Part shown: positions 1 through 8,500 of the stretch, one piece after another
How the letters are laid out: each line of letters opens with the position of its first letter
Position numbering within the stretch: the first letter of the stretch is position 1
Source of the DNA: Pseudomonas sp. GM50
GTDB lineage: Bacteria; Pseudomonadota; Gammaproteobacteria; Pseudomonadales; Pseudomonadaceae
DNA: 64,000 bases
Direction of reading: 5' to 3'
Assembly (NCBI RefSeq): GCF_000282375.1
Contig: NZ_AKJK01000058.1
Coordinates: forward strand, 21,945-85,944
The notes under the pieces: model-generated
Told to the model about the DNA's origin: nothing
The model's input: only the letters and a program-made list of their open reading frames with translations
Databases searched by the model: none
Program-made: the position numbers and the translations under genes

Positions 1-429
1 AACGATGCCCAGCGGATGCCAGGTTTCGCGCATGTGGTGGCCTGGACGCTCGGAGGCGATGGTCAAACCGTACAGCTGACGGGACAGACCGACCGCGAAG
101 TCGCAGATGTCGATCATTTCCTGAACTTCACCCAAACCTTCCTGAGTGATCTTGCCGGCTTCCCAGGAAACCAGCTCACCGAGGTCGGCCTTGTACTCGC
201 GCAAGATGTCGCCCAATTGGCGCACCAATTCGCCACGGCGCGGCGCCGGAACCTTGCGCCACAGTTCGAACGCATGATCTGCGCGACTGATGTGCTGCTC
301 GACTTCAGCGGCGCCTTCCCAGTTCACGGCAGCGATACGGCTGCCATCGACAGGCGAATGCACCGGCACTTTGCCGTTCTGGTACAGGGCCGGGTTCACA
401 CCAAGACGATCAAGCAATGCGGCAACCAT
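1..429 (-). CDS. amaB: Aldehyde dehydrogenase AmaB, N-terminal part (cut by window start)
   Basis: The minus strand is open from the ATG at 427-429 to the window edge and gives 143 residues beginning MVAALLDRLGVNPALYQNGK. A good ribosome site (AGGAG) lies just upstream of the ATG. The sequence reads as the N-terminus of a family 7 aldehyde dehydrogenase. In Pseudomonas this type (AmaB) oxidises piperideine-6-carboxylate / 2-aminoadipate semialdehyde to 2-aminoadipate, in the D-lysine and pipecolate branch of lysine catabolism. The catalytic Cys and Glu lie beyond the window. The divergent LysR gene next door fits the known amaB neighbourhood. The substrate assignment is by family and context. 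No frameshift is visible. Confidence 0.85.
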   Translation of the reverse strand, partial: MVAALLDRLGVNPALYQNGKVPVHSPVDGSRIAAVNWEGAAEVEQHISRADHAFELWRKVPAPRRGELVRQLGDILREYKADLGELVSWEAGKITQEGLGEVQEMIDICDFAVGLSRQLYGLTIASERPGHHMRETWHPLGIV

Positions 430-613
430 GGGTCACTCCTCAAGCAAAAAACAGAAAACGTGCAGCCGGATTAACTCGGCTGATCAGACCTGTAGTTTTA
501 GCTCCCCGGAGGTTACCCAACAAACGACCTTTAAGAGAGATATCATTCCGTTTATTCATGCTGCGAATCTGCCGGTAAAAAAGAGCATAGAGAAACAAGA
601 AAAAGGACCACCC

Positions 614-1525
614 ATGCTGAATAAACGCTACTTGCCGTCGATCACCGCATTGCAGTGCTTCGAGGCCGTGACCCGGCATTTGAGCTTCACCCGTGCCGCC
701 GAAGAGCTGAACCTGACGCAGAGCGCCGTGAGCAAACAGGTCGCGCAACTCGAAGAACTGTTGCAGCACCTGCTGTTCCGCCGGGTGCGCCGACGTCTGC
801 AAATGACCCCCGCCGGCGATTTGTACTTGGTGGAAGTGCGAAAAATCCTCACCCAAGTCGAAATGTCCACCCATTACCTGCGCTCCTACGGCGGTGATAC
901 CGAAGTCTTGCGAGTCTCCACGCCTCCGACCTTCGGTGCGCGCTGGCTGGTGCCGCGCTTGAAAGGCTGGCGTCTGCGCCACCCCTCGATCCATCTGGAC
1001 CTGTGCAGCGAACACGAAGCGGATGATCTGCTGCAAGGTCGCAGCGACCTGGCGTTCTACTTTGGCCAGGGCTCACGGCCCGGCACCGAATGCCTGAAAT
1101 TGTTTGGCGAGGAACTGGTACCGGTCTGCGCGCCGGGCAGCCTGCCGGACACGCCGTTCACCGACCCTACGCAACTCACCGATCTGGTCCTGCTGCAAAA
1201 CGCTTCCCGGCCCCAGGCCTGGCACGACTGGTTCGACAGCCAGGGCTACCACACCGAACACAGCTACCACGGCCCGCGTTTCGAAACCTTCTACATGTGC
1301 ATCCGCGCCGCCCAGGTCGGCTGCGGCGTGGCGCTGTTGCCACGGTTTCTGGTGGAAGAAGAATTGGCCGACGGCAAACTGGTCATTCCCTGGAAGCATG
1401 CGATGCCCAGCACCGACGCCTATTACCTGGCGTATCCGGAGCATTCGGCGGAAGTGCCCAAGGTGCGGGATTTTGTGAAATGGATGCTGGAGCAGATCGA
1501 TAATCCGGATGCGCCGCACAATTGA
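614..1525 (+). CDS. LysR-family transcriptional regulator divergent from amaB
   Basis: 303 residues from the ATG at 614, preceded by an AAGGA-type ribosome site; the frame stays open to 290, but the upstream part shows no family resemblance. Residues about 7-65 form the LysR winged helix-turn-helix (RHLSFTRAAEELNLTQSAVS). The rest is a periplasmic-binding-like effector domain of normal length. It resembles the GcvA-like LysR subgroup. The 184-bp gap between this gene and amaB would hold both promoters. By analogy with Pseudomonas putida, it probably controls lysine/pipecolate catabolic genes. The effector is unknown. Confidence 0.88.
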   Translation: MLNKRYLPSITALQCFEAVTRHLSFTRAAEELNLTQSAVSKQVAQLEELLQHLLFRRVRRRLQMTPAGDLYLVEVRKILTQVEMSTHYLRSYGGDTEVLRVSTPPTFGARWLVPRLKGWRLRHPSIHLDLCSEHEADDLLQGRSDLAFYFGQGSRPGTECLKLFGEELVPVCAPGSLPDTPFTDPTQLTDLVLLQNASRPQAWHDWFDSQGYHTEHSYHGPRFETFYMCIRAAQVGCGVALLPRFLVEEELADGKLVIPWKHAMPSTDAYYLAYPEHSAEVPKVRDFVKWMLEQIDNPDAPHN

Positions 1526-1541
1526 AATGTCACACGACTTC

Positions 1542-1612
1542 TGTGGCGAGGGGGCTTGTCGGAACGCCGCATCGCCCCGTTGGGTCGCGTAGCGGCCCTA
1601 AAACCTGCAACA
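1542..1612. repeat. Single (half) REP-like element, GTGGCGAGGGGGCTT family
   Basis: This stretch contains the GTGGCGAGGGGGCTTG core and the GTTGGGTCGCG(A/T)AGCGGCCC tail that also occur in the full palindromic pairs at 27471 and 55260. Here there is only one copy and the core is slightly degenerate (GCTTGTCGGAA). It lies just after the LysR gene, at the edge of the AT-richer insertion. Confidence 0.6.
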
Positions 1613-1635
1613 CGGTTATCAGACTCATCATGTCG

Positions 1636-2445
1636 TCACGCAATAACAAAGAGGCCATCTACGACTTTGGTTTGAGCGAGACGTCCGCGCAGGTCATCAT
1701 CGATGGCGGGATCATCCATGCTGTACAGCCGTACCCTGCGATTGGCATTTGTTCGATTGATCTCCTGTCCGAGATACTCCCAAACAACCCTCGAACACGC
1801 AGGAGCACGATGGTCAGCTGCGGAAACGCCCATCTTCAAGCCATTGAGTCGAGTAATACAGCTTTTGAAGCTCGGGATAAGAATGGTTTGGCTAATCTCG
1901 TTGGACGTCAACGATTCATAATCAATGAGGAACAAGCGATCCTGTAGGTAGTAGGCAACTCCCACGTATCGATATTGCTCAAACTCCCCATCCGGCCCAG
2001 CTATCTGTAAGCGTTCATTTCGCCCGTATACAAAATGCTGCCCCTCTTCGTATATGTGCACCAAGGAACACAGAATGGAACCCGGCTCTGTCATTGCGTG
2101 GTAGTACTCGTAGTAATAACCCGTATGAGCTTTTAGCTGTGACGAAGACTGTTGACGAAGGTGATCAAGCATCCGCTGCGGCGCCGTTACCTCGCTGGAA
2201 GGACTAATTCGTCTCGCTTTAACACCAATAAGAATGATGAACTGCTCTGTCGGCAGACCTATTTCGTATTCTTCTACTCCGAAAAAATCACAGATCCGTT
2301 TAAGGTTAAAAGGTGTGGGAAGGCTATTTCCGCACAGATATTTATTAAATTGCCCACGATTAATTCGAAGCTTCCTACAGACTTCCGCGACGGATCGGTA
2401 GTGACTACATAGCAGTCTTAAGTTAGCCGGAAGAAAATCACGCAT
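1636..2445 (-). CDS. XRE-type helix-turn-helix regulator with unknown C-terminal domain
   Basis: 269 residues from the ATG at 2443-2445, chosen because GAAGG sits five bases upstream; in-frame starts further upstream (to 2586) lack a ribosome site. Residues about 12-60 read as a Cro/C1-like helix-turn-helix (SVAEVCRKLRINRGQFNKYL), followed by a region around ICDFFGVEEYEIG. The remaining 200 residues are an uncharacterised domain with several aromatic strands (YYYEYYHAM, EQYRYVGVAYYL). Base composition is lower in G+C than the flanking housekeeping genes. It is divergent from the AGCS symporter at 2620, which it probably regulates. Function beyond DNA binding is not recognised. Confidence 0.75.
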   Translation of the reverse strand: MRDFLPANLRLLCSHYRSVAEVCRKLRINRGQFNKYLCGNSLPTPFNLKRICDFFGVEEYEIGLPTEQFIILIGVKARRISPSSEVTAPQRMLDHLRQQSSSQLKAHTGYYYEYYHAMTEPGSILCSLVHIYEEGQHFVYGRNERLQIAGPDGEFEQYRYVGVAYYLQDRLFLIDYESLTSNEISQTILIPSFKSCITRLNGLKMGVSAADHRAPACSRVVWEYLGQEINRTNANRRVRLYSMDDPAIDDDLRGRLAQTKVVDGLFVIA

Positions 2446-2619
2446 ACAAGCCTTCACAATAGTGCCAGAAGACTCAAACATAGCAGCAATTCGCATCACT
2501 TTTAACCAACTTGCGAAATTGCGCAGAACGATAGATGACTGGATATTACGGGACCTGAAAGCTTTCAGGACTCGCCACACCATCAATCCGCCAGCACTCT
2601 AAACAGCAAGGAGCTTTGA

Positions 2620-4077
2620 ATGCTTGACGTCATCAATGACTTTCTCTCTGGAAAGGTTTTGATACCTTTAGTTCTTGGACTTGGAACCTACTTCACCATC
2701 CGGTCGCGATTTGTGCAGCTTCGCTACTTCGTACACATGTTTTCCGTACTACGAGGCAGCTCGCATACCGGCAACAACCATTTGAGCTCATTGCAGGCAT
2801 TGACGCTCAGCCTGGCCGGACGGGTCGGAACCGGCAATATCGTTGGCGTCGGCATTGCCGTGAGCATGGGCGGCCCCGGTGCAGTGTTCTGGATGTGGAT
2901 GACCGCTCTATTGGGGATGTCGAGTAGCTTTTTCGAATGCACACTGGGTCAACTCTACAAGCGCTGCGATGCAAACGGTCAATATCGTGGGGGCCCGTCC
3001 TGGTACATCCAGCATGGCCTGGGCAAACGCTGGCTCGGAACGATTACTGCGCTCCTGCTTCTGGTGACCTTCGGCTTTGCTATTAACGGCCTGGAGTCTC
3101 ATGCCGTATCGCATTCTCTCAACAATGCCTTTGGTCTATCGACGACATGGTCCGGACTCACACTGTCTTTGTTGCTGGGCATAGTGTTCGTGGGCGGTAT
3201 AAAGCGCATCGCGGCGGTCGCCGATTTATTGGTTCCCCTTAAAGTCGTTGCCTATATCGGTGTAACGCTCTATGTGATCGTGTTGCAAATCGACCAGGTC
3301 CCAGGAGTGCTGCTCAGCATTGTCAAAAGTGCGTTCGGACTGGATCAGGCTTTTGGCGGGCTGGCGGGCAGTGCAATCATTATGGGGGTGAGGCGCGGAG
3401 TGTTCTCCAATGAAGCAGGACTGGGCAGTGCGCCCAACGTCGCCTCTGCGGCAAAAATCGCCCATCCGATAGCTCAAGGCGTGGTGCAAGCGTTCAGTGT
3501 CTTCATCGATACCATCGTTATTTGCACGTGTACCGCGTTGATCATTTTACTTTCCGGTTTTTATGCTCCCGGTTTCGAAGGCGACGGCATTGCGTTGGCA
3601 CAAAACTCGCTGGCTGAGGTAGTCGGCGATTGGGGCCGGATGTTTATCAGCGTAGTGCTTGCCCTGTTTGTGTTCACGGCAATGCTCTACAACTACTATC
3701 TAGGAGAAAACAGTTTACGATTCATCTTCACAACACCCCATAAATCATTAATTGCGTACCGCATAGCCGTATTGTTGCTGGTCTTCTGGGGCTCGGTTGA
3801 AGACCTTACCACGGTGCTCGCGTTTGCCGACATCACCATGACACTTTTGGCCTTGGTCAACCTTATTGCAATGACACTGCTATTCAAAGTCTGCATGCGA
3901 ATCCTGGGCGACTATGATGAACAACGTCGTGCAGGAACAAAAAACCCGGTTTTTGACTCAAGCAAATTTAGCGATCTGGATCTCGATTTGATAGCTTGGC
4001 CGGCGGTAACAAATCCTCTCTCGTCGAAGAGCACTGTTTGTGCGAATCGGCCCGCAGCTAAAGCTCAGTTCACATAA
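2620..4077 (+). CDS. Sodium:alanine/glycine symporter, AGCS family
   Basis: 485 residues with about ten hydrophobic helices, in the inner membrane. The family hallmark near the middle is visible (GVFSNEAGLGSAPNVASAA), as is the N-terminal GRVGTGNIVGVG motif. AGCS proteins take up alanine, glycine or related small amino acids with sodium or protons. GGAGC lies upstream of the ATG. The hydrophilic C-terminal tail (about 45 residues) is longer than average. The gene is AT-richer than its surroundings and, with the divergent XRE regulator, interrupts the usual NAD-salvage neighbourhood. The substrate is not determined by sequence alone; the regulator-transporter pairing suggests substrate-responsive control. 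Confidence 0.88.
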   Translation: MLDVINDFLSGKVLIPLVLGLGTYFTIRSRFVQLRYFVHMFSVLRGSSHTGNNHLSSLQALTLSLAGRVGTGNIVGVGIAVSMGGPGAVFWMWMTALLGMSSSFFECTLGQLYKRCDANGQYRGGPSWYIQHGLGKRWLGTITALLLLVTFGFAINGLESHAVSHSLNNAFGLSTTWSGLTLSLLLGIVFVGGIKRIAAVADLLVPLKVVAYIGVTLYVIVLQIDQVPGVLLSIVKSAFGLDQAFGGLAGSAIIMGVRRGVFSNEAGLGSAPNVASAAKIAHPIAQGVVQAFSVFIDTIVICTCTALIILLSGFYAPGFEGDGIALAQNSLAEVVGDWGRMFISVVLALFVFTAMLYNYYLGENSLRFIFTTPHKSLIAYRIAVLLLVFWGSVEDLTTVLAFADITMTLLALVNLIAMTLLFKVCMRILGDYDEQRRAGTKNPVFDSSKFSDLDLDLIAWPAVTNPLSSKSTVCANRPAAKAQFT

Positions 4078-4418
4078 ATCCCAATGAACGCTGAGCCATT
4101 GCACTTATGCGATGGTTCAGCAAATAAGCAAGATCAAGGCAATTGAAACAGGGCTTGTTCCTCGTCACTCACAACTTGATGGCTATTTAAGAAGTTGGGA
4201 AAGCCTGGCGCTCGTCATTCAGGCAGCGCTTGAGGCAACAGCAGATAATTGAGGAACCACAGGTGTTTGCATTTGAAGGTGCCAGCAACATGTGATTATT
4301 CCATCATGAACACAAAAAAAGCTGGCAATCCTCACCGCTGATATGCGCCACTAGCCCCATTCATTGAAACAGCTGCAACGTCGCTGCCACGGGCCGCGGC
4401 CAGCCTGGAGAACCCGTT
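4078..4418. other. 341-bp intergenic region between symporter and pncB
   Basis: Contains an imperfect hairpin at 4090-4121 (GCTGAGCCAT ... ATGGTTCAGC), a possible symporter terminator without a T tract, and one 46-codon open frame (4112-4252, listed separately). AT-rich up to about 4330, then GC-rich leader immediately before pncB with GGAG ahead of its ATG. No convincing NrtR operator was seen. Related Pseudomonas carry nicotinamidase (pncA) upstream of pncB; it is not here. Confidence 0.5.
4112..4252 (+). CDS. Possible 46-residue ORF, unrecognised
   Basis: ATG at 4112 to TGA at 4250-4252, encoding MVQQISKIKAIETG and a helical C-terminus ending ALEATADN. No ribosome site is visible ahead of the ATG, and the start sits inside the right arm of a hairpin. 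It may be a remnant of a larger gene from the insertion event rather than a functional gene. Confidence 0.2.
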   Translation: MVQQISKIKAIETGLVPRHSQLDGYLRSWESLALVIQAALEATADN

Positions 4419-5645
4419 ATGAGCGAGAGTGTGTTTGCCGATCGCATCGTGCAGAACCTGCTCGACACCGACTTCTACAAACTGACGATGATGCAGGCGG
4501 TGCTGCACAACTACCCGAACGTGGAAGTCGAATGGGAGTTTCGTTGCCGTAACAGTGAGGATCTGCGCCCGTACCTGGCGGAGATCCGTTTCCAGATCGA
4601 GCGACTGGCCGAGTTGAGCCTGAGTGCCGATCAGCTGAGTTTCCTGGAGCGCATCAGCTTTCTGAAACCGGATTTCCTGCGTTTTCTCGGGCTGTTCCGC
4701 TTCAACCTGCGCTATATCCACACCGGCATTGAAAACGGCGAGTTGTTCATCCGTCTGCGCGGGCCGTGGCTGCACGTGATTCTGTTCGAAGTACCGCTGC
4801 TGGCCATGGTCAGCGAAGTACGCAACCGCTATCGCTACCGGGAAATCGTTCTGGAACAGGCCCGCGAACAGCTCTATCGCAAGTTCGACTGGCTGACCGC
4901 CAACGCCAGCGCGGACGAATTGTCCGAGTTGCAAGTAGCCGATTTCGGCACCCGCCGTCGCTTCTCGTACCGCGTACAAGAAGAAGTGGTGAACGTGCTC
5001 AAGCATGACTTCCCCGGTCGCTTCGTCGGTACCAGCAACGTGCACCTGTCCCGGGAACTGGACATGAAGCCGCTGGGCACCATGGCCCACGAATGGATCA
5101 TGGCCCACCAACAACTCGGCCCGCGGCTGATCGACAGCCAGATTGCCGCCCTCGACTGCTGGGTCCGCGAGTATCGGGGTTTGCTGGGAATCGCCTTGAC
5201 AGATTGCATCACCTCCGATGCCTTCCTTAACGATTTCGACTTGTTCTTCGCCAAGCTCTTCGACGGCTTGCGCCACGATTCCGGTGACCCGGTGCAGTGG
5301 GCGGAAAAAGCCATCGCCCACTACCACAAGCTTGGCATCGACCCCATGAGCAAAACCCTGGTGTTTTCCGACAGCCTGACGCTGCCCAAGTCCCTGGAGA
5401 TTTTTCGGGCATTGCGCGGTCGGATCAATGTCAGCTTTGGTATCGGCACTAACCTGACCTGCGATATTCCGGGTGTCGAACCGATGAGCATCGTGCTTAA
5501 AATGACGGCCTGCAACGGCCAGCCAGTGGCCAAGATTTCTGATGAGCCTGGCAAGACTCACTGCAAAGACCCGAATTTCGTCGCCTATTTGCGACATGTT
5601 TTCCAAGTACCTGCCGCCCTTTCCAGTACATCAAGCAAGGAGTGA
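4419..5645 (+). CDS. pncB: Nicotinate phosphoribosyltransferase
   Basis: 408 residues, full length for bacterial PncB. It converts nicotinate plus PRPP to nicotinate mononucleotide with ATP hydrolysis, the committing step of the Preiss-Handler NAD salvage route. Typical segments are visible: an N-terminal [17 protein letters not shown] block, DFGTRRRFS and [11 protein letters not shown] with phosphate-binding residues. The active-site histidine region is around [25 protein letters not shown] site precedes the ATG. nadE follows after four bases, so salvage entry and final NAD synthesis are co-transcribed. Pseudomonas often carries two PncB paralogues; which one this corresponds to is not decided here. 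Confidence 0.95.
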   Translation: MSESVFADRIVQNLLDTDFYKLTMMQAVLHNYPNVEVEWEFRCRNSEDLRPYLAEIRFQIERLAELSLSADQLSFLERISFLKPDFLRFLGLFRFNLRYIHTGIENGELFIRLRGPWLHVILFEVPLLAMVSEVRNRYRYREIVLEQAREQLYRKFDWLTANASADELSELQVADFGTRRRFSYRVQEEVVNVLKHDFPGRFVGTSNVHLSRELDMKPLGTMAHEWIMAHQQLGPRLIDSQIAALDCWVREYRGLLGIALTDCITSDAFLNDFDLFFAKLFDGLRHDSGDPVQWAEKAIAHYHKLGIDPMSKTLVFSDSLTLPKSLEIFRALRGRINVSFGIGTNLTCDIPGVEPMSIVLKMTACNGQPVAKISDEPGKTHCKDPNFVAYLRHVFQVPAALSSTSSKE

Positions 5646-5649
5646 ATTC

Positions 5650-6477
5650 ATGCAAGCCGTACAGCGTGAGATTGCTGAACAGCTCAAGGTCCAGCCGCCG
5701 TTCGCCGACCAGGCCGCCCTCGAGGCCGAAGTCGCCCGGCGGATCACCTTCATCCAGGATTGCCTGGTCGATTCCGGGCTCAAGACCCTGGTGCTCGGCA
5801 TCAGCGGCGGCGTCGATTCCCTGACCGCCGGCCTGCTGGCCCAGCGTGCCATGCGTGAACTGCGCGAGCGCACCGGGGACAGCAGCTACAAATTCATCGC
5901 CGTGCGCCTGCCATACCAAACGCAGTTCGATGAGCACGACGCCCAGGCTTCAGTGGACTTCATCGCACCGGATGAGCGCCATACCGTGAACATCGGCCCT
6001 GCAGTCAAATCCCTGGCCAGCGAAGTGGCGGCTTTTGAAGGCAAGCACGCGGTTTCGGTGGATTTCGTGTTGGGCAACACCAAGGCGCGGATGCGCATGG
6101 TCGCGCAATACACCATCGCTGGCGCGGCTCATGGCCTGGTGATCGGCACCGATCACGCGGCAGAAGCGGTGATGGGCTTCTTCACCAAATTCGGTGACGG
6201 CGCCTGCGACCTCGCACCGCTGAGCGGCCTGGTGAAAAATCAGGTCCGGGCGATTGCCCGCAGCTTCGGCGCGCCGGAGTCGCTGGTGGAAAAAATCCCG
6301 ACCGCCGACCTCGAAGACCTGTCGCCGGGCAAACCGGACGAAGCCTCTCACGGTGTTACCTACGCCGAGATCGACGCCTTCCTGCACGGCGAACCGGTGC
6401 GTGAGGAAGCGTTCAAGATAATTTGCGACACGTACAAAAAGACCCATCACAAGCGTGTGATGCCGTTCGCGCCTTGA
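5650..6477 (+). CDS. nadE: Ammonia-dependent NAD(+) synthetase
   Basis: 275 residues from the ATG at 5650 with AAGGAG just upstream. It adenylates nicotinate adenine dinucleotide and amidates it to NAD. The N-type ATP pyrophosphatase loop is clear ([12 protein letters not shown]), and the length fits the short, ammonia-using class without a glutaminase domain. Other family blocks are [19 protein letters not shown] and [15 protein letters not shown]. It lies four bases after pncB, forming a two-gene NAD operon. A bidirectional terminator at 6596 separates it from the convergent azu gene. Confidence 0.96.
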   Translation: MQAVQREIAEQLKVQPPFADQAALEAEVARRITFIQDCLVDSGLKTLVLGISGGVDSLTAGLLAQRAMRELRERTGDSSYKFIAVRLPYQTQFDEHDAQASVDFIAPDERHTVNIGPAVKSLASEVAAFEGKHAVSVDFVLGNTKARMRMVAQYTIAGAAHGLVIGTDHAAEAVMGFFTKFGDGACDLAPLSGLVKNQVRAIARSFGAPESLVEKIPTADLEDLSPGKPDEASHGVTYAEIDAFLHGEPVREEAFKIICDTYKKTHHKRVMPFAP

Positions 6478-6501
6478 GGCAGGCGGCGCTGATACCGACG
6501 C

Positions 6502-6567
6502 CATCGCGAGCAGGCTCGCTCCCACAAGGACAGCGTTGTACCTGTGGGAGCGAGCCTGCTCGCGATG
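6502..6567. repeat. REP pair (REPIN), CATCGCGAGCAGGCTCGCTC family
   Basis: Two inverted arms, CATCGCGAGCAGGCTCGCTC and its complement, separated by 16 bases. The same family recurs at 8401 and 23308. Confidence 0.9.
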
Positions 6568-6595
6568 AACGATGACTGGGTCAAATGTCAGGCAC

Positions 6596-6627
6596 AAAAA
6601 AAAGCGTCCCAGATAGACGCTTTTTTT
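6596..6627. terminator. Bidirectional rho-independent terminator between nadE and azu
   Basis: Stem AAAGCGTC / GACGCTTT with A tract before and T tract after, so it can serve both convergent genes. Confidence 0.85.
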
Positions 6628-6640
6628 GCATTTGAATCGA

Positions 6641-7087
6641 TTACTTCAGGGTAACAGTGCCTTTCATCATCGAGATGTGGCCTGGGAACGAGCAGAAGAA
6701 ACCGTACTTTTCAGCAGCATTGAGCTTCGACACATCGAAAGTTACCGAATCGGTTTCCTTCGCGCCGATGACTTTGGTGTGAGCAATGACGCGAGCATCA
6801 CCTTCTTTCAGATAGTTCTTGTCGATGCCAGCCGACAGGCCGTCAGTGGCGATCGCCTGCATGTCGGCTTCTTTGCTCAGCACCCAGTTATGGCCCATGA
6901 CGTTTTTCGGCAGGCTGCCAGAATGTTTCAATTCCACGGTGAACGTCTTGCAGCTCTTGTCGATGGTGATGTCCTTGGTATCGAAGGACATCTGGTCAGT
7001 GGAGTCGACAGTGACCTTGCATTCCGCGGCCATCAATTGGCTGCTGGCCAGTGTCAGCAGGGATACCGCAACAAGTTTGGCAAACAT
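6641..7087 (-). CDS. azu: Azurin, periplasmic blue copper protein
   Basis: 148 residues from the ATG at 7087. A 20-residue signal peptide ([20 protein letters not shown]) precedes mature AECKVTVDS. Mature azurin carries electrons between periplasmic donors and acceptors, in denitrification and redox stress. The type 1 copper ligands are all present: the Gly-His in MGHNWVL, and the Cys, His and Met in [10 protein letters not shown]. The cystine pair CKV...SCKTF is conserved. GGAGAT sits ahead of the start. A likely Anr-type site lies upstream at 7160. The convergent nadE operon ends across a shared terminator. Confidence 0.97.
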   Translation of the reverse strand: MFAKLVAVSLLTLASSQLMAAECKVTVDSTDQMSFDTKDITIDKSCKTFTVELKHSGSLPKNVMGHNWVLSKEADMQAIATDGLSAGIDKNYLKEGDARVIAHTKVIGAKETDSVTFDVSKLNAAEKYGFFCSFPGHISMMKGTVTLK

Positions 7088-7159
7088 GGTGAATCTCCAA
7101 GGCAGGGTTAACAAAAGTGCTGATGGACAGAAGACTGCCTGAAATCTTCGCAAGTTCCT

Positions 7160-7173
7160 ATGACCTGAATCAA
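7160..7173 (-). promoter_or_regulatory. Possible Anr/Fnr box upstream of azu
   Basis: ATGAC-N4-ATCAA matches eight of ten positions of the Anr consensus TTGAT-N4-ATCAA. It lies 73-86 bases before the azu start, a spacing that allows activation from about -41. Azurin is Anr-controlled in P. aeruginosa. The inference is from position and match only. Confidence 0.45.
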
Positions 7174-7282
7174 AAATTGTATACAACTTTCGGGCTATGA
7201 CACTCATCGAAACAATCTACCAGCCAGACGTCTGGCACGGCCCTATCATCAGGGCCGTCATCTCTCATCTGGAGCGTCTGTC

Positions 7283-7372
7283 ATGTCTTTCAACAGCTTG
7301 TTGTGCAGTTTGCTCGCCGCCTACGCCTGCGGCGCCAGTGGCACCTGTGAAACGCCAAAACGCGAGGTTTAA
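7283..7372 (+). CDS. Possible 29-residue peptide with hydrophobic N-terminus
   Basis: ATG at 7283 with GGAG nine bases upstream, ending TAA at 7370-7372. The sequence begins MSFNSLLCSLLAAYACGASG and has three cysteines; the N-terminus resembles a short secretion or membrane segment. It lies between azu and the LOG gene and reads toward the latter, so it could also be a leader. Nothing known is recognised. A comparison across related strains would be needed to claim coding. Confidence 0.3.
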   Translation: MSFNSLLCSLLAAYACGASGTCETPKREV

Positions 7373-7431
7373 CCCTTGGAACGGGGCAAGCCTGCCTTTA
7401 CTCTGTGGCCCTGATGACCATGGAGTAAGGC

Positions 7432-8019
7432 ATGTCTTTATCGTCCGTTTGTGTATTTTGCGGTGCCAGCACCGGCACTAACCCGGCTTATCGTGAAGCG
7501 GCTGTCGCCCTGGGGCGAGCATTGGCCGAGCGCAAGCTGACCCTGGTCTATGGCGGCGGCGCCGTTGGACTGATGGGAATTGTGGCCGACGCCGCGCTGG
7601 CGGCCGGCGGTGAAGTGATCGGGATCATCCCGCAGAGCCTCAAAGACAAGGAAATCGGCCACAGCGGCCTGACCCGCCTGGAAGTGGTGGACGGCATGCA
7701 TGCGCGCAAGGCGCGAATGGCCGAGCTCAGCGATGCCTTCATCGCTCTGCCCGGCGGCCTGGGCACGCTGGAAGAGCTGTTCGAAGTCTGGACCTGGGGC
7801 CAGCTCGGCTATCACGGCAAACCGCTGGGTTTGCTGGAAGTGAACGGTTTCTACAGCAAGTTGACGTCTTTTCTTGATCATATCGTCGGCGAAGGCTTCG
7901 TTCGCGAAGCGCACCGTGACATGCTGCAAATGAGCGAATCGCCGCAAACCCTGCTCGATGCACTGGACGCCTGGCAACCCTCGGTACCGCCAAAATGGAC
8001 CGAGCAAAAACCCAGCTAA
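7432..8019 (+). CDS. LOG-family protein (nucleoside 5'-monophosphate phosphoribohydrolase)
   Basis: 195 residues. The family motif PGGLGTLEE lies near residue 105, with the upstream lysine/arginine motif (HARKARM) that completes the active site. LOG proteins hydrolyse cytokinin-riboside or AMP-like 5'-monophosphates to base plus ribose phosphate, and were formerly annotated as lysine decarboxylases. The start at 7432 has GGAGTAAGGC immediately upstream. Gene position next to azu matches other pseudomonads. The physiological substrate in bacteria without plant signalling is unclear; nucleotide salvage is plausible. Confidence 0.9.
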   Translation: MSLSSVCVFCGASTGTNPAYREAAVALGRALAERKLTLVYGGGAVGLMGIVADAALAAGGEVIGIIPQSLKDKEIGHSGLTRLEVVDGMHARKARMAELSDAFIALPGGLGTLEELFEVWTWGQLGYHGKPLGLLEVNGFYSKLTSFLDHIVGEGFVREAHRDMLQMSESPQTLLDALDAWQPSVPPKWTEQKPS

Positions 8020-8087
8020 CGGCTCGGTGCCGATACAGGGCAGAATATGCGCCGCTCAACCTCACCTTCGACCCCAGAGGATCGCCC

Positions 8088-8276
8088 ATGGCTAAACCTA
8101 ATTATTCCTTCGCCAAACGTCAGAGAGACTTGGCCAAGGAGCAGAAGAAAGAGGAAAAGCTTCAGCGCAAGAAAGCTACAGCTGAAGAAGAAGCAGCAGC
8201 ACTGAACCCGGATACCGAAGGCGAAGTGGCTACAGACGAAACTGAAGCACCGAAAGATCAGGCGCCCGACGCCTGA
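8088..8276 (+). CDS. Small highly charged protein, conserved in Pseudomonas
   Basis: 62 residues from the ATG at 8088, with AGAGGATC just upstream. The N-terminal half is strongly basic and helical (YSFAKRQRDLAKEQKKEEKL, then QRKK). The C-terminal half is acidic and disordered (EEEAAALNPDTEGEVATDE). This layout is familiar from small uncharacterised Pseudomonas proteins at this locus. No enzymatic motif is present. A nucleic-acid or ribosome interaction is possible from the charge pattern but unproven. Confidence 0.7.
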   Translation: MAKPNYSFAKRQRDLAKEQKKEEKLQRKKATAEEEAAALNPDTEGEVATDETEAPKDQAPDA

Positions 8277-8323
8277 GACCCTCAGGGCCCGATGATCTGA
8301 TCAGGCCCACCGGATCTGTGTCC

Positions 8324-8350
8324 AGGGTCAGCAACGATGTTGCTGACCCT
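8324..8350 (+). terminator. Perfect 12-bp hairpin downstream of the small charged protein
   Basis: AGGGTCAGCAAC, loop GAT, GTTGCTGACCCT. No T tract follows, so termination is a guess from the stable stem and its position. Confidence 0.5.
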
Positions 8351-8400
8351 CACAGTCCAGTCTGAAAATTCCCCGTCCAGAACTGACTTGCACATCCCCA

Positions 8401-8489
8401 TGTGGGAGCGAGCCTGCTCGCGATGACGGCGGCACACTTAGCAATTATTTGACTGATACACCGCTATCGCGAGCAGGCTCGCTCCCACA
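8401..8489. repeat. REP pair (REPIN), GAGCAGGCTCGCTC family
   Basis: Arms at 8401-8425 and 8465-8489, inverted, 39-base spacer. Same family as 6502 and 23308. Confidence 0.9.
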
Positions 8490-8500
8490 CTGGATCTCCA

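Noticed and set aside
290..613. 108-codon upstream extension of the LysR frame
   Set aside because: It would overlap amaB and has no LysR-family sequence; the ATG at 614 has a good ribosome site.
6502..6567. Palindromic repeats considered as a CRISPR or as attachment sites
   Set aside because: Repeats are scattered inverted pairs at gene ends across the window, without unique regularly spaced spacers or cas genes; they are REP elements.
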